Notes: a model not told the origin generated them from the sequence alone. Shown: positions 38,022 to 47,961, counted from the stretch's first letter. The stretch is DNA of 64,000 nt from Rhodovulum marinum (GCF_004343075.1 NZ_SLXP01000006.1:1-64000); one strand, 5' to 3'. Numbers and translations are program-made.

Positions 38022-38777
38022 TCACGTCATCCTGAGGGCGCCGTCCAGCCGGATCACCTCGCCGTTGAGGTAGCAGTTTTCGATGATATGGCAGACCAGC
38101 CGGGCGAATTCGGCCGGGTCGCCCAGCCGGGGCGGGTTCGGCACGTCGGCGGCCAGCGTGTCCATCACCTCTGAGCCCAGCCCCTCAAGCATGGGGGTGC
38201 GGAACACCCCGGGCGCGATGGCCATCACCCGGATACGCAGGCTGGCCAGATCGCGGGCCAGCGGCAGGGTCATCGACGCGATCCCGCCCTTGGATGCGGC
38301 ATAGGCGGCCTGGCCTTTCTGTCCGTCGAAAGCGGCGATCGAGGCGGTGTTGACGATGACCCCGCGGCAGCCATCGGACTCGTAATCGTTGGTGGCCATT
38401 TCGGCCGCTGCCAGACGCAGCACGTTGAAGCTTCCGATCAGGTTGATTTCGACCGTGCGGCGAAAGCTGTCCAGTGCATGCGGCCCGGACTTGCCCAGCG
38501 TGCGTTCGGCGGTGGCGATCCCGGCGCAGTTGAGGCAGGCGGTGATGCCGCCCATTTGGGCCGCGGCTTCGCCGATGGCCTGGGTGACGGACGCCTCGTC
38601 GGTGACGTCGACCGGTTGAAAGCCAGCGCCGATTTCGGCGGCAAGCGCCATGCCGCGTTCCGTGTCGCGGTCGAGGATCGTCACGGCGGCCTCGCTGGCA
38701 CAAAGCATGCGCGCCGTTGCCGCGCCAAGCCCTGAGGCGCCCCCCGTCACGATGGCTTTCGTATCGCCGATGCGCAT
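38022..38777 (-). CDS. SDR-family 3-hydroxyacyl-CoA dehydrogenase, HSD10-like
   Basis: The 251-residue protein is a short-chain dehydrogenase. [12 protein letters not shown] binds NAD, NCAGIA is the structural motif, and [11 protein letters not shown] with YAASK gives the catalytic Ser, Tyr and Lys. Stretches such as [32 protein letters not shown] and [13 protein letters not shown] closely resemble the type-2 3-hydroxyacyl-CoA dehydrogenase family (human HSD10), which works in branched-chain amino acid and short-chain fatty acid oxidation. The ATG at 38777 follows GAGGAGACGG; the ATG at 38798 is upstream of that site. Confidence 0.88.
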   Translation of the reverse strand: MRIGDTKAIVTGGASGLGAATARMLCASEAAVTILDRDTERGMALAAEIGAGFQPVDVTDEASVTQAIGEAAAQMGGITACLNCAGIATAERTLGKSGPHALDSFRRTVEINLIGSFNVLRLAAAEMATNDYESDGCRGVIVNTASIAAFDGQKGQAAYAASKGGIASMTLPLARDLASLRIRVMAIAPGVFRTPMLEGLGSEVMDTLAADVPNPPRLGDPAEFARLVCHIIENCYLNGEVIRLDGALRMT

Positions 38778-39084
38778 GTCCGTCTCCTCTTTGTTCATCG
38801 CGTCGCGTGCAGAGCTAGCGCGGCCCGCGGCGGATTGTCCATGCGGCCATGAGGCCCGACCGGGATGTCCGGCGCGGGGTGCGTCGGCCGGGTTCTGCCC
38901 AGACCATCCAGCAGCGCCGGCGGGAAAATGCCGGGCCAGCGATGCAGGTAGCAGGATTGCTCACATCCGCGTGTCCGCATCTTTGCGAACACAACGCGCG
39001 GGCCTTTCTTTGACGCGGGCGCCAACGCGGTGCCCTGCAGACGACTGCCAAACCAGAACCACCATAGAGGCAAGGAGACACTCC
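38778..39084. other. intergenic region, nothing recognised
   Basis: These 307 bases separate the divergently transcribed dehydrogenase and outer-membrane protein genes and must hold their promoters. No clear -35/-10 pair, known operator or small gene was found. Confidence 0.5.
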
Positions 39085-39666
39085 ATGCGACTTTTCCGTT
39101 TCACCCTTCCGCTGGCTGCAATGCTGGGGGCGCCGGCGCTGGCCGGCGGCTATGATCCGGCCCCCGAACCCGTCCAGGTGATGCCCGCCGCGCCTGTGCC
39201 GGTCGCCAATGGCGACTGGAATGGCGGCTATGCCGGCATTCAGCTTGGCTATGGCGATGTCAGCGCCGATGGCGGGCTGGACGGCGATGGCGAAATCTAC
39301 GGTCTGCATGCCGGTTATCGCTGGGACCTGGGAACGCTGGTCTACGGCGTCGAACTGGATCATGACAGGGCGGGTATCGACATCGGCGGCGGTGCGGCCG
39401 AACTGGATGACGTCACCCGTCTGAAGGGGCAAGTCGGCTACGATATGGGCCAGACGCTGGTCTATGCGACGGCGGGTGTCGCGAACGGCGATACCGATCT
39501 GGGCGATGAAACCGGTTGGGTTGCGGGCGCCGGGTTGGCCTGGGCGGTGTCACCGTCCTGGGTGATCGGCGGTGAAGTGCTTTACCATGACTTCGACGAG
39601 TTCGGCTCGTCCGGCGTGGGGGCGAACGCCACGACCGCGACGTTGCGTGCGTCGTTCCGGTTCTGA
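39085..39666 (+). CDS. outer-membrane beta-barrel protein
   Basis: The 193-residue protein has a Sec signal peptide (MRLFRFTLPLAAMLGAPALA), a proline-rich linker, and then eight or so alternating strands (NGGYAGIQLGYGDVSADG, YGLHAGYRWDLG and others), ending in ATLRASFRF with the C-terminal Phe needed for barrel assembly by BAM. It belongs to the small OmpA/Opa-like barrel class. A role as porin, adhesin or envelope stabiliser is not decidable. An AAGGAGA site precedes the ATG at 39085. Confidence 0.85.
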   Translation: MRLFRFTLPLAAMLGAPALAGGYDPAPEPVQVMPAAPVPVANGDWNGGYAGIQLGYGDVSADGGLDGDGEIYGLHAGYRWDLGTLVYGVELDHDRAGIDIGGGAAELDDVTRLKGQVGYDMGQTLVYATAGVANGDTDLGDETGWVAGAGLAWAVSPSWVIGGEVLYHDFDEFGSSGVGANATTATLRASFRF

Positions 39667-39691
39667 TCGGCGCGTTCGGGGCCTTTGATGA

Positions 39692-41080
39692 TCAAGTGGC
39701 CCCGGTCAACTCGGCCAGCACGCGCGGCAATGTCATGACGTCGTCGCGCGTGCAGTCGAACTGTCCCACCTGCACACGGATGACGAAGCGGCCACGATGC
39801 CGCGTCTGGGTCAGATAGACCCTTCCGTCGTCGTTTACCCGTTTCAACAGATCCTCGGTTGCCGCATCATCGCGCCATGCGAACGTGAAAAGCGACAGCC
39901 GGGGTTCGGTCACGATCTCGAAACCGGGCAGCGCGGCGATGGCATCGCGCGCCTCCGTCGCCCATTGGACGTGGTTACGGATGCGCGTGCGCAACCCCTC
40001 AAGCCCGTAGGCGCGCAACACGAACCAAAGCTTGAGTGCGCGGAACCGGCGGCCCAGGGGTACCGTCCACTCGTTGAAATCCGTGACGTCGGTCTGGCCC
40101 AACGTGTGCAGGTAATCGGGTCGAAGGCCCAGTGTGCGCACTTGGGGCGTTGGATCGGCAAGGAACTGGAGCGAACAGTCGAATTGTGCGCCCAGCCATT
40201 TGTGTGGGTTGAAGACGATGGAATCGGCGCCATCGATGCCCGCCCACCATGATCTGAACTCTGGACAGATCATGGCCGCACCGGCCCAGGCGGCATCGAC
40301 ATGGGTGTAAAGCCCGTGATCGCGCGCCACGATGAGGGTTTCCGCGACAGGATCCGTGGCGCCGATGCCGGTGCCGCCGACGCAAAGGATCACGCCCGCC
40401 GGCACATGGCCTGCATCGAGATCGGCGCGGATCGCGGCCTCTAGCGCGGCGGGGTCCATCCCGACATCGGAGTCGGTTGGCACCTTGACCAGGTTCGCCT
40501 GTCCGATTCCGGCGATGCGTACCGCCTTGTCGATGGAGGAATGTGCCTCGGCACTGGCGTAAACCCGGAGCCGCGGCTGCTGTGCAAGCCCGTCCTCGTT
40601 CCCGGCCCATCCCAGTGCGCGCTCGCGCATCGTCAGAACCGCCGACAGCGTCGCGGTGGTGGCACTGTCATGGATCGTCCCGGTGAAATGCGACGCCAGG
40701 CCCAAGGCATCGCGCAGCCATCCGATCATGACCTGTTCGATTTCGGTCGCAGCAGGCGCGGTCTGCCACAGCATGCATTGCGCGGCCATCGCGTTTGCCA
40801 GTTGCTCGGCCAACATGGAGGCGGGCGCGGCGTTCGCCGGGAAATAGGCGAAAAACCTGGGATGTTGCCAATGGGTCATTGCGTCCGGCACAAGCCGTTC
40901 GAAATCGGCGAAGATCGTCTCGATCGCCTCGGGCTGTTCGGGGGCTTGCCGGGGCAGTTTCGCGGCGGTGTCTCCAGGCGCGCAGGTCGCGCGCACGGGC
41001 CGGTCGCGCAACGTCGCGTGGTAGTCATGAGCCCAGTCCGCGGCGCGTTTCGACCAGTGCACCAGATCGTCGTGGTTCAT
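39692..41080 (-). CDS. PLP-dependent aromatic-L-amino-acid decarboxylase family protein
   Basis: The 462-residue enzyme is a group II pyridoxal-phosphate decarboxylase. [20 protein letters not shown] is a family block, [11 protein letters not shown] contains the PLP-binding Asp, and [14 protein letters not shown] contains the Schiff-base Lys. It probably decarboxylates an aromatic or related amino acid, but the substrate cannot be fixed. The start at 41080 ([20 protein letters not shown]) matches the family; the frame to 41164 is rejected. It is divergent from cysS. Confidence 0.87.
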   Translation of the reverse strand: MNHDDLVHWSKRAADWAHDYHATLRDRPVRATCAPGDTAAKLPRQAPEQPEAIETIFADFERLVPDAMTHWQHPRFFAYFPANAAPASMLAEQLANAMAAQCMLWQTAPAATEIEQVMIGWLRDALGLASHFTGTIHDSATTATLSAVLTMRERALGWAGNEDGLAQQPRLRVYASAEAHSSIDKAVRIAGIGQANLVKVPTDSDVGMDPAALEAAIRADLDAGHVPAGVILCVGGTGIGATDPVAETLIVARDHGLYTHVDAAWAGAAMICPEFRSWWAGIDGADSIVFNPHKWLGAQFDCSLQFLADPTPQVRTLGLRPDYLHTLGQTDVTDFNEWTVPLGRRFRALKLWFVLRAYGLEGLRTRIRNHVQWATEARDAIAALPGFEIVTEPRLSLFTFAWRDDAATEDLLKRVNDDGRVYLTQTRHRGRFVIRVQVGQFDCTRDDVMTLPRVLAELTGAT

Positions 41081-41311
41081 CGCTTGCGCCCCTCGCTGCC
41101 ATCGGATGCCTTGATCGGGCATATGTGCGGCCCGGAAAAGGAGCAAGGGGGCGCCGTGTCTCAATCGAGTCTCTTGCGACCGGCGCGCCTATCCCCGCCC
41201 GTTTTCGCCATGCCTTGTCGGCAGATACCCAGGCAGGGTACGGGCGTTGTATTTCCATCTTTCCGGATATGTGCCAGAACCCGCCGCGGGACGCGCGCGA
41301 AGGACGGACGC

Positions 41312-42715
41312 ATGACCGAGATCACCCTTTACAATACCCGGACCCGCCGCAAGGACCGGTTCGAGCCGATCGACCCCGACAATGTGCGGATGTATGTCTG
41401 CGGGCCCACGGTCTATGACCGGGCGCATCTGGGCAATGCACGGCCTGCTGTGGTGTTCGACGTGCTGTTCCGGTTGCTCCGCCATGTCTATGGCGCCGAC
41501 CACGTTACCTATGTGCGCAACATCACCGATGTCGACGACAAGATCATCGCGCGGGCCGACGAAACCGGTCGTCCGATTTCCGAGATCACTGAAGAGACGG
41601 CGCGCTGGTATGTCGAGGACATGGCTGCGCTGGGTGTGTTGGAGCCGTCGCATATGCCGCGGGCGACGGCCTTTATCGGCCAGATGATCGCGATGATCGA
41701 GGAACTTATCGCGCGGGGGCATGCCTACGCCGCCGAGGGCCATGTGTTGTTCGACGTGAAGAGCTATGCCGCCTATGGGGCGCTGTCGGGCCGGTCGGTC
41801 GATGACATGATCGCCGGCGCGCGTGTCGAGGTGGCGCCCTACAAGCGTGACCCGATGGATTTCGTGCTGTGGAAGCCGTCGACGCCGGATCAGCCGGGCT
41901 GGGACAGCCCCTGGGGCCGCGGTCGGCCCGGCTGGCATATCGAGTGCTCGGCGATGAGCCATGCGCTTTTGGGGGAGACGTTCGACATCCATGGCGGCGG
42001 CAACGACCTGACCTTTCCGCACCACGAGAACGAGATCGCGCAAAGCTGCTGCGCCCATCCTGGCAGCGACTTCGCACGGGTCTGGATGCATAACGAGATG
42101 TTGCAGGTCGAGGGCAAGAAGATGTCCAAGTCCCTGGGCAACTTCTTCACCGTGCATGACTTGCTGGAGCAGGGGGTGCCGGGCGAGGTGATCCGCTTCG
42201 TGTTCCTGTCGACGCATTACCGCAAGCCGATGGACTGGACGGCGGAGAAGGCGAAGCAGGCTGAGGCGACGCTGGCTGGCTTCTATTTACAGACGGATGG
42301 GGTCGAACCGGCGAAGTCGGTGCCGGAAGACCTGGTCGAGATTCTGGCAAACGATCTGAACACCGCTGGCGCTTTGGCCCTACTCCACGATTATTCCGCC
42401 AACAATCGACCTGCTGATCTGAAAGCGGCGATGACGTTACTTGGTTTGCCCGAGGCCGAGAACTTGGAATGGTTCAGAGACCGCAGAGTGTTTGTTTCGG
42501 CAACCAACGATCCGCACCGCGCGCATGTTCTTTGGCCGCATCTTGATGCATGGATGGAACTCAGGAATGCCAAGAATTATTCCGCTGCCGATGAACTGAA
42601 GGCGAAGATTGAAGCCGCCGGAACGGTTTTGACGGTAACGCCGACCGGCCCAAATGCGGAAGTGCTACCTTCGTTCGACCCCTCGAAGCTGGAGGAACCG
42701 CTGGAATGGGAGTGA
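41312..42715 (+). CDS. cysS: cysteinyl-tRNA synthetase
   Basis: CysS charges tRNA-Cys. The 467-residue class I synthetase has [20 protein letters not shown] with the HIGH-equivalent HLGN, zinc-binding residues including the C in CGPT, and the KMSKS loop KKMSKSLGN. The ATG at 41312 follows AAGGA. The last third, from about 42360, has visibly more A+T at third positions than the first part, though the frame and domain remain intact, suggesting a patch of different origin. Confidence 0.96.
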   Translation: MTEITLYNTRTRRKDRFEPIDPDNVRMYVCGPTVYDRAHLGNARPAVVFDVLFRLLRHVYGADHVTYVRNITDVDDKIIARADETGRPISEITEETARWYVEDMAALGVLEPSHMPRATAFIGQMIAMIEELIARGHAYAAEGHVLFDVKSYAAYGALSGRSVDDMIAGARVEVAPYKRDPMDFVLWKPSTPDQPGWDSPWGRGRPGWHIECSAMSHALLGETFDIHGGGNDLTFPHHENEIAQSCCAHPGSDFARVWMHNEMLQVEGKKMSKSLGNFFTVHDLLEQGVPGEVIRFVFLSTHYRKPMDWTAEKAKQAEATLAGFYLQTDGVEPAKSVPEDLVEILANDLNTAGALALLHDYSANNRPADLKAAMTLLGLPEAENLEWFRDRRVFVSATNDPHRAHVLWPHLDAWMELRNAKNYSAADELKAKIEAAGTVLTVTPTGPNAEVLPSFDPSKLEEPLEWE

Positions 42716-42902
42716 CGAAAGTTGGGCACAGTTGCAGGGTCCGCCCCCAACGAGGTCGGCGAGAAGCGCCCGCCCTGTGGGGGGCGGGGCGGACGCTTTC
42801 CGGGCCCTTGGCCCGGGCTGGGATTGGCCTTTGCAGTAGTAAGCAGGTCGGGGGCGACCCGTACCGTTGGCCCGGGGTGCGGGATGGTATCGGAGGGGCA
42901 TG

Positions 42903-44519
42903 ATGGCTGAACGTCTCTACCTCTACGACACCACCCTTCGCGACGGCCAGCAGACTCAGGGTGTGCAGTTTTCCACCGCCGAGAAGATCCGGATCGCCGA
43001 GGTGCTGGACGCGCTCGGCGTTGACCATATCGAGGGCGGCTGGCCCGGCGCGAACCCGACCGACAGCGCTTTTTTCGAGATGGCCCCAAAGACCCGCGCG
43101 CGGCTGACCGCGTTCGGGATGACCAAGCGCGCAGGCCGCAGCGCCGAGAACGACGAGGTGCTGGCCGCGGTACTGAACGCGGGCACGCCGTCGGTCTGCC
43201 TTGTCGGAAAGACCCATGATTTTCACGTCGAGACGGCGCTTGGGATTACCCGCGACGATAATATCGAGAATATCGCGAAATCCATCGCACATGTTGCCGC
43301 ACAGGGCCGCGAAGCGCTGTTCGACGCGGAACACTTTTTCGACGGCTGGAAATCGGACCCCGATTACGCGTTCGACTGCCTGAAGGCCGCCCATGATGCG
43401 GGCGCGCGCTGGATCGTGCTTTGCGACACAAATGGCGGAACGCTGCCCCACGAGGTAGGCGAGATCACGGCACAGGTGATCGCCCGCGGCATATCGGGCG
43501 CGCAGATCGGTATCCACACGCATGACGATACCGGCAACGCGGTGGCGGGTAGTCTTGCCGCCGTGGACGCGGGCGCGCGGCAGGTGCAGGGCACGCTGAA
43601 CGGGCTGGGGGAACGCTGCGGCAACGCCAACCTGGTAACTCTGATCCCGACGCTGCTGTTGAAGGCGCCCTATGCCGGGCGGTTCCAGACCGGCGTCACC
43701 GAAGAGGCGCTGGCACAGCTGACCCGTGCCTCGCGGCTTCTTGATGACATCCTGAATCGGGTGCCGGTGAAAAGCGCCCCTTATGTCGGCGCCTCGGCCT
43801 TTGCTCACAAGGCGGGCCTGCACGCCAGCGCGATCCTCAAGGATCCAGCGACCTACGAACATATCGACCCTGCGCGGGTCGGCAATATCCGCGTCATTCC
43901 GATGTCGAACCAGGCCGGGCAGTCCAACCTGCGCCGACGACTGGCGGAGGCGGGCATAGAGGTGGACGAGGCCGATCCGCGCCTCGCCCAAATCCTGGAC
44001 GAGATCAAGATGCGCGAGGGCGAGGGCTATTCCTACGACACTGCGCAGGCGAGCTTCGAACTGGTAGCGCGGCGGTTGCTGGACGGCCTGCCCGCCTATT
44101 TCGAAGTCAAGCGCTATCGCGTGACCGTGGAACGGCGGAAAAACCGCCATGACCGGATGGTCAGTTCGTCCGAGGCGGTCGTGGTGGTCAAGGTCGGTGG
44201 CGAAAAGAAGCTTTCGGTTTCCGAAAGCCGCGATGCAGAGGGGCGCGACCGGGGGCCGGTGAACGCGTTGTGGCGGGCGCTGGCCAAGGACCTGGGCCCT
44301 TACCAGCCCTATATCGACGACATGAAGCTGGTGGATTTCAAAGTGCGGATTACCAACGGTGGGACCGAGGCGGTGACGCGCGTCATTATCGACAGCGAGG
44401 ACGGGCAGGGGCGTCGGTGGTCCACGGTGGGGGTTTCGCCGAACATCGTCGACGCCTCGTTCGAGGCGCTGCTTGACGCCGTCGTTTGGAAGTTGGTGCG
44501 GGATGGGGCCGGAACCTGA
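42903..44519 (+). CDS. cimA: (R)-citramalate synthase
   Basis: The 538-residue protein has an HMG-CoA-lyase-like barrel (YDTTLRDGQQTQGVQFS, with the catalytic Arg-Asp) and a C-terminal LeuA-type regulatory dimer domain from about residue 400. It condenses pyruvate with acetyl-CoA to citramalate, the first step of the threonine-independent isoleucine pathway. GGWPGANPTDSAFFE and THDDTGNAVAGSLAAVDAGA are typical of the CimA branch rather than of LeuA. ATG codons at 42900 and 42903 are both possible; the second is better spaced from GGAGGGG. Confidence 0.92.
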   Translation: MAERLYLYDTTLRDGQQTQGVQFSTAEKIRIAEVLDALGVDHIEGGWPGANPTDSAFFEMAPKTRARLTAFGMTKRAGRSAENDEVLAAVLNAGTPSVCLVGKTHDFHVETALGITRDDNIENIAKSIAHVAAQGREALFDAEHFFDGWKSDPDYAFDCLKAAHDAGARWIVLCDTNGGTLPHEVGEITAQVIARGISGAQIGIHTHDDTGNAVAGSLAAVDAGARQVQGTLNGLGERCGNANLVTLIPTLLLKAPYAGRFQTGVTEEALAQLTRASRLLDDILNRVPVKSAPYVGASAFAHKAGLHASAILKDPATYEHIDPARVGNIRVIPMSNQAGQSNLRRRLAEAGIEVDEADPRLAQILDEIKMREGEGYSYDTAQASFELVARRLLDGLPAYFEVKRYRVTVERRKNRHDRMVSSSEAVVVVKVGGEKKLSVSESRDAEGRDRGPVNALWRALAKDLGPYQPYIDDMKLVDFKVRITNGGTEAVTRVIIDSEDGQGRRWSTVGVSPNIVDASFEALLDAVVWKLVRDGAGT

Positions 44520-44766
44520 TGGATGGGGACGCGTTCGTCAAGCTGCATGCCGGCCTGCCGTGCGAGGGGCAGATGCACCGGGATGTCGGGCGGGCCGAGG
44601 ATGGCAGGATATGCAACTCGGGCTGGGGGCGGAGGACTGATCTTGCCTCATTGCGGGTGCCTGCGCCGCGCGGCCGGGTCAAGGCGGTGTGGGCGAATGG
44701 TGAAGTCGCAATACCCTGCGCCTGTCGGGGTGTGGTCGAACGTCTGTTGAACGTCTTGCGGCCCCG
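44520..44766 (+). pseudogene. possible methyltransferase remnant between cimA and the next gene
   Basis: This 247-bp gap is open in one plus frame, whose ATG at 44519 overlaps the cimA stop. It would encode MDGDAFVKLHAGLPCEGQMH, about 83 residues in all. The start resembles the N-terminus of SAM-dependent methyltransferases that begin with an F-x-LH-x-GLPREGPG-like motif, but no SAM-binding motif follows. I read it as a possible decayed or internally deleted gene; non-coding sequence is equally possible. Confidence 0.25.
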
Positions 44767-45534
44767 ATGAGCCTGGAGGCCTGTGCAGATATCGTTCGCC
44801 GCGGCGACCCTGACCGATTCCTTGCCGTCATGGCCGCGCCGGTGGCCGTGCGGGTACGTCTGTTGCCGCTGTACGCCCTGAACGTCGAAGTTGCGCGCGC
44901 GCCCTGGCTGACCGAAGAGCCCATGATCGCCGAGATGCGGCTGCAATGGTGGCGCGACGCTTTGGAGGAGATCGCCGCGGGCGGCCCGGTGCGGCGGCAC
45001 GAGGTCGCGACGCCGCTGGCCGAGGTTCTGGGTCCGACCGAGGCTAAGTTGCTTGACGGTCTGGTGGCGGCGCGGCGCTGGGATGCCTATCGTGATCCCT
45101 TCGGCGATGGCGCCGCACTGGAAGCCCATCTGGATGCAAGCTTTGGTACGCTGATGTGGGTTTCGGCCCGTGTTCTCGGCGCCACACAGGGCGAAGGGGC
45201 GCTGCGGGATCTGGGGCGCGCGCAGGGTTTGGCAGCTTGGCTTGTCGCGGTGCCCGAACTTGAGGCGCGTGGACGCATTCCGTTGATCGACGGCCGGCCC
45301 GAAGCGGTTTCGGCGCTTGCCCGGCGGGGGTTGGGCTGGTTGCGCGCGGCATACACGGCCGCCGATCCGGTGCCGGTGCTGGCACGGCCCGCAGCGCGGG
45401 CAGCCTGGCGGACAGGGCCGATTCTGCGCCAGGCCGCCGCCGAACCCGACCGGGTGGCCGAGGGCCGGCTTGGCTCCTCGGAATTCCGCCGGCGGGCGGC
45501 GCTGATTGCCCGCGTGCTGACCGCGCGCTGGTAG
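44767..45534 (+). CDS. phytoene/squalene synthase family protein, non-canonical
   Basis: The 255-residue all-helical protein resembles the squalene/phytoene synthase fold (LLPLYALNVEVARAPWL, MRLQWWRDALEEI). However, the first Asp-rich motif needed for binding prenyl diphosphate is absent, with WLTEEPMIAEM in its place. It resembles the NDUFAF6-type branch found in alphaproteobacteria and mitochondria, linked to complex I assembly, rather than a carotenoid enzyme. No crt genes are nearby. The role is thus inferred only by family. Confidence 0.72.
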   Translation: MSLEACADIVRRGDPDRFLAVMAAPVAVRVRLLPLYALNVEVARAPWLTEEPMIAEMRLQWWRDALEEIAAGGPVRRHEVATPLAEVLGPTEAKLLDGLVAARRWDAYRDPFGDGAALEAHLDASFGTLMWVSARVLGATQGEGALRDLGRAQGLAAWLVAVPELEARGRIPLIDGRPEAVSALARRGLGWLRAAYTAADPVPVLARPAARAAWRTGPILRQAAAEPDRVAEGRLGSSEFRRRAALIARVLTARW

Positions 45535-45611
45535 GTTCAGGGCCCGGAAGTTGCCCGGCGCGGGACGCTGTTGGGGCATGGCCGAGCGGGTATCGTTCTC
45601 GGCAGCAGGCG

Positions 45612-46157
45612 CTATTCCGGTTCCTGTTGGTCCTTCAGCCGGGCAAGAGCGGCAAAGGGGCGGGTATCCTCGTCGCGCATCGGGGTTGTGCCGGGCGGGC
45701 CAAAGACCGCCTGCCCGATCTCGGCGCCCTCGGCCCGCGGATATAGTGGCAGCGCCAGGGCCAGAGCTTCTTCGACGACGTCCATCGGGTCCAACAGCTC
45801 GGGCAGCGGCTCTTCGGTGTCGTCCTCGGGCATCTCGATCTCGTGGTGCACCGGCGGCGGCATCTCGGCGCGATAGGTGCGCACAACGTCGGTTTCGATC
45901 CGCGTCGTCACCGGCGCAAGCGTCACGACACAGGGCTGGACCACAGTTGCGCCCAAGCGACCGGTCAGCCGCCAGTCGCGTCGGCCCTCGGGGGCGAATT
46001 CACCCTCGAACCGCAGTTTCTTTACCGCCAGCAGCCCCAGCCGCGCAGCGATAGCGTCACGCACCGCGTCAGAAGGCACCAGAACCAGAGGCAGGGGAGC
46101 GCGTCCGGACAGCGCCGAGGGGCGAATGGTGGGGGTGCTTTCGTCGTGATCGGCCAT
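45612..46157 (-). CDS. yceD: YceD family (DUF177) protein
   Basis: The 181-residue protein matches the DUF177/YceD family with RLTGRLGATVVQPCVVTLAP, including the conserved Cys, followed by an acidic C-terminal region (EMPEDDTEEPLPELLDPMD). YceD is linked to 23S rRNA accumulation in other bacteria. In many relatives it is followed by rpmF and plsX, but here only a short gap follows before the convergent phytoene-synthase-like gene, so that gene order is broken. The start at 46157 is chosen because the frame to 46328 would run into bamE. Confidence 0.87.
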   Translation of the reverse strand: MADHDESTPTIRPSALSGRAPLPLVLVPSDAVRDAIAARLGLLAVKKLRFEGEFAPEGRRDWRLTGRLGATVVQPCVVTLAPVTTRIETDVVRTYRAEMPPPVHHEIEMPEDDTEEPLPELLDPMDVVEEALALALPLYPRAEGAEIGQAVFGPPGTTPMRDEDTRPFAALARLKDQQEPE

Positions 46158-46239
46158 GGGCGGCGTTCCTTTCTTGAACCCGGGGGGCTCTCCGATGTAA
46201 GGGGATAGGAGGCAAGCGCCCTTGTGACAAGAGGTTGGC

Positions 46240-46707
46240 ATGGCAAGGCCCCGGGCAGGTTCCGCCAGATTGGCATTGGTGGCCGTGCTGTGCACGGCGC
46301 TGGTGTCCTGTTCGCCCATCAGCCGCACCCACGGTTATGCACCCTCGGAAGAGGACCTGTCGCAGATCGTGGTCGGGGTCGACACCCGCGACTCGGTGGC
46401 CGAGGTTGTCGGGACGCCGTCGACAGGAGGCGTGATCCGCGACGAGGCCTGGTACTATGTCGAGAACACCTGGGAGACGGTCGGTTTTCGTGCTCCCGAA
46501 AATGTCGACCGGCAGGTGGTTGCGATTTCCTTTGCCCAGGATGGCACCGTCGAGAATGTCGAGCGGTTTGGGCTGGAGCAAGGTCGCGTCATCGCGCTGA
46601 ACCGGCGCGTGACCGAGGCCAACGTCAAGGGCATTTCGTTCCTGCGCCAGCTTATGGGCAATATCGGGAACTTCCGGGCCGCCGACGTGATCGGCCCGGA
46701 TTCCTGA
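46240..46707 (+). CDS. bamE: outer-membrane assembly lipoprotein BamE
   Basis: The 155-residue protein has a lipoprotein signal with lipobox LVSC, so the mature protein begins at the Cys and is anchored in the outer membrane facing the periplasm. The SmpA/OmlA fold follows, with LSQIVVGVDTRDSVAEVVGT and WYYVENTWETVGF. BamE supports the BAM complex that inserts barrels. It is divergent from yceD, an arrangement common in Rhodobacterales. An AAGAGG site precedes the ATG at 46240. Confidence 0.9.
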   Translation: MARPRAGSARLALVAVLCTALVSCSPISRTHGYAPSEEDLSQIVVGVDTRDSVAEVVGTPSTGGVIRDEAWYYVENTWETVGFRAPENVDRQVVAISFAQDGTVENVERFGLEQGRVIALNRRVTEANVKGISFLRQLMGNIGNFRAADVIGPDS

Positions 46708-46711
46708 TCGT

Positions 46712-47107
46712 TTAGCCGCGTTCCTCGAACTTAAGCGCCACGCCGTTGATGCAATAGCGCATTCCGGTGGGGGCCGGGCCGTCGGGAAAGACGTGACCCA
46801 GATGTGCGTCGCACCGCGCGCAATGGACCTCGGTCCGGGTCATGAAAAAACTCTTGTCGGTGCTTTCTTCGACGGCATCCGACTCCATTGGCCGGGTGAA
46901 GCTGGGCCAGCCGGTGCCGCTGTCGAACTTGTCGGCCTGGTCGAACAGGTCCGCGCCGCAGCAGACGCAGCGAAATGTGCCGGGCGCCTTGGGAAAATCG
47001 TCATGGGTGAAAGCGCGTTCGGTGCCATGCTTGCGGGTGACCTTGTAGGCCAGGTCTGACAACTGGTTTTTCCATTCGGCGTCGGTTTTGGTGATCTTGT
47101 GGGGCAT
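46712..47107 (-). CDS. msrB: peptide methionine-R-sulfoxide reductase
   Basis: MsrB repairs oxidised methionine (R-form) in proteins. The 131-residue protein has two zinc-binding CxxC pairs (CVCCGADLF and [10 protein letters not shown]) and the catalytic region RYCINGVAL with the active Cys, along with GTGWPSF. No signal peptide is seen, so it is cytoplasmic. It converges with bamE, 4 bp apart, and diverges from olsB. Confidence 0.95.
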   Translation of the reverse strand: MPHKITKTDAEWKNQLSDLAYKVTRKHGTERAFTHDDFPKAPGTFRCVCCGADLFDQADKFDSGTGWPSFTRPMESDAVEESTDKSFFMTRTEVHCARCDAHLGHVFPDGPAPTGMRYCINGVALKFEERG

Positions 47108-47214
47108 GTTGTCTCGCGCGCTTGTCGTTGGGGTGTCACATCTTGTGTGCTATCGGCCTGACAAGCATATTTAGCCAGGCGGAAGGCATCCGCCAATCCG
47201 GTGGAGCAGTCACG

Positions 47215-47961
47215 ATGCTGTCACTTCGCAAGGGGCGCTATGTGGCCCGCCTGGCCGAAAGCCCCGCAGATGTCGAGGCCGCCCAGAGTTTACGCTATCT
47301 GAGTTTTCGGGCGTCGGACGACGCGCCCGCCGGACTGGACACCGACCGGTTCGATCCCCAGTGCCGTCACGTTCTGGTCGAGGAACAGCGCAGCGGCACC
47401 CTGGTGTGCTGTTTCCGCCTGCTTCCGCTGAAGGGCGGGGCCGAGATCGGACAGAGCTATTCGGCGCAGTATTACGAATTGTCCGCACTGCAGCAATTCG
47501 ATGGCCCGATGGTCGAGATGGGGCGGTTCTGCATTCACCCCGATTGGCGCGACCCGGATATCCTGCGCGTCGCCTGGGGGGCGATGACACGGTTCGTGGA
47601 TGAGGAAGGGGTCGAAATGCTTTTCGGCTGTTCCTCGTTCAAGGGCACCGAGGCCGAGGCCTACATGGATGCCTTTGCTCTGCTGAAAGAGCGTCACCTG
47701 GCGCCGCCGCGCTGGCTTCCGCGGGTCAAGGCGCCGAACGTGGTGCGGTTCGGCCAGATGCTGCGCCTGTGCAAACCGGATGCGAAGCGCGCCATGCTGG
47801 GCATGCCGCCGCTGTTGCGCAGCTATCTGGTCATGGGCGGATGGGTGTCCGATCACGCGGTGGTTGACCGCGACCTGAACACGCTTCACGTCTTTACCGG
47901 GCTGGAGATTCGCGCCATCCCAGCGGCGCGCAAGCGCCTGTTGCGTGCCGCGGCGGGTTAA
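47215..47961 (+). CDS. olsB: L-ornithine N(alpha)-acyltransferase
   Basis: OlsB transfers a 3-hydroxyacyl chain to ornithine, the first step in making ornithine lipids. The 248-residue GNAT-related protein has LRYLSFRASDDA, a central EMGRFCIHPDWRDPDILRVAW and LFGCSSFKGTEAEAYMDAF, all typical. The partner acyltransferase OlsA is not adjacent here; alaS follows instead. The ATG at 47215 has no strong ribosome-binding site but fits the family N-terminus; the frame from 47122 is longer than the family. Confidence 0.9.
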   Translation: MLSLRKGRYVARLAESPADVEAAQSLRYLSFRASDDAPAGLDTDRFDPQCRHVLVEEQRSGTLVCCFRLLPLKGGAEIGQSYSAQYYELSALQQFDGPMVEMGRFCIHPDWRDPDILRVAWGAMTRFVDEEGVEMLFGCSSFKGTEAEAYMDAFALLKERHLAPPRWLPRVKAPNVVRFGQMLRLCKPDAKRAMLGMPPLLRSYLVMGGWVSDHAVVDRDLNTLHVFTGLEIRAIPAARKRLLRAAAG

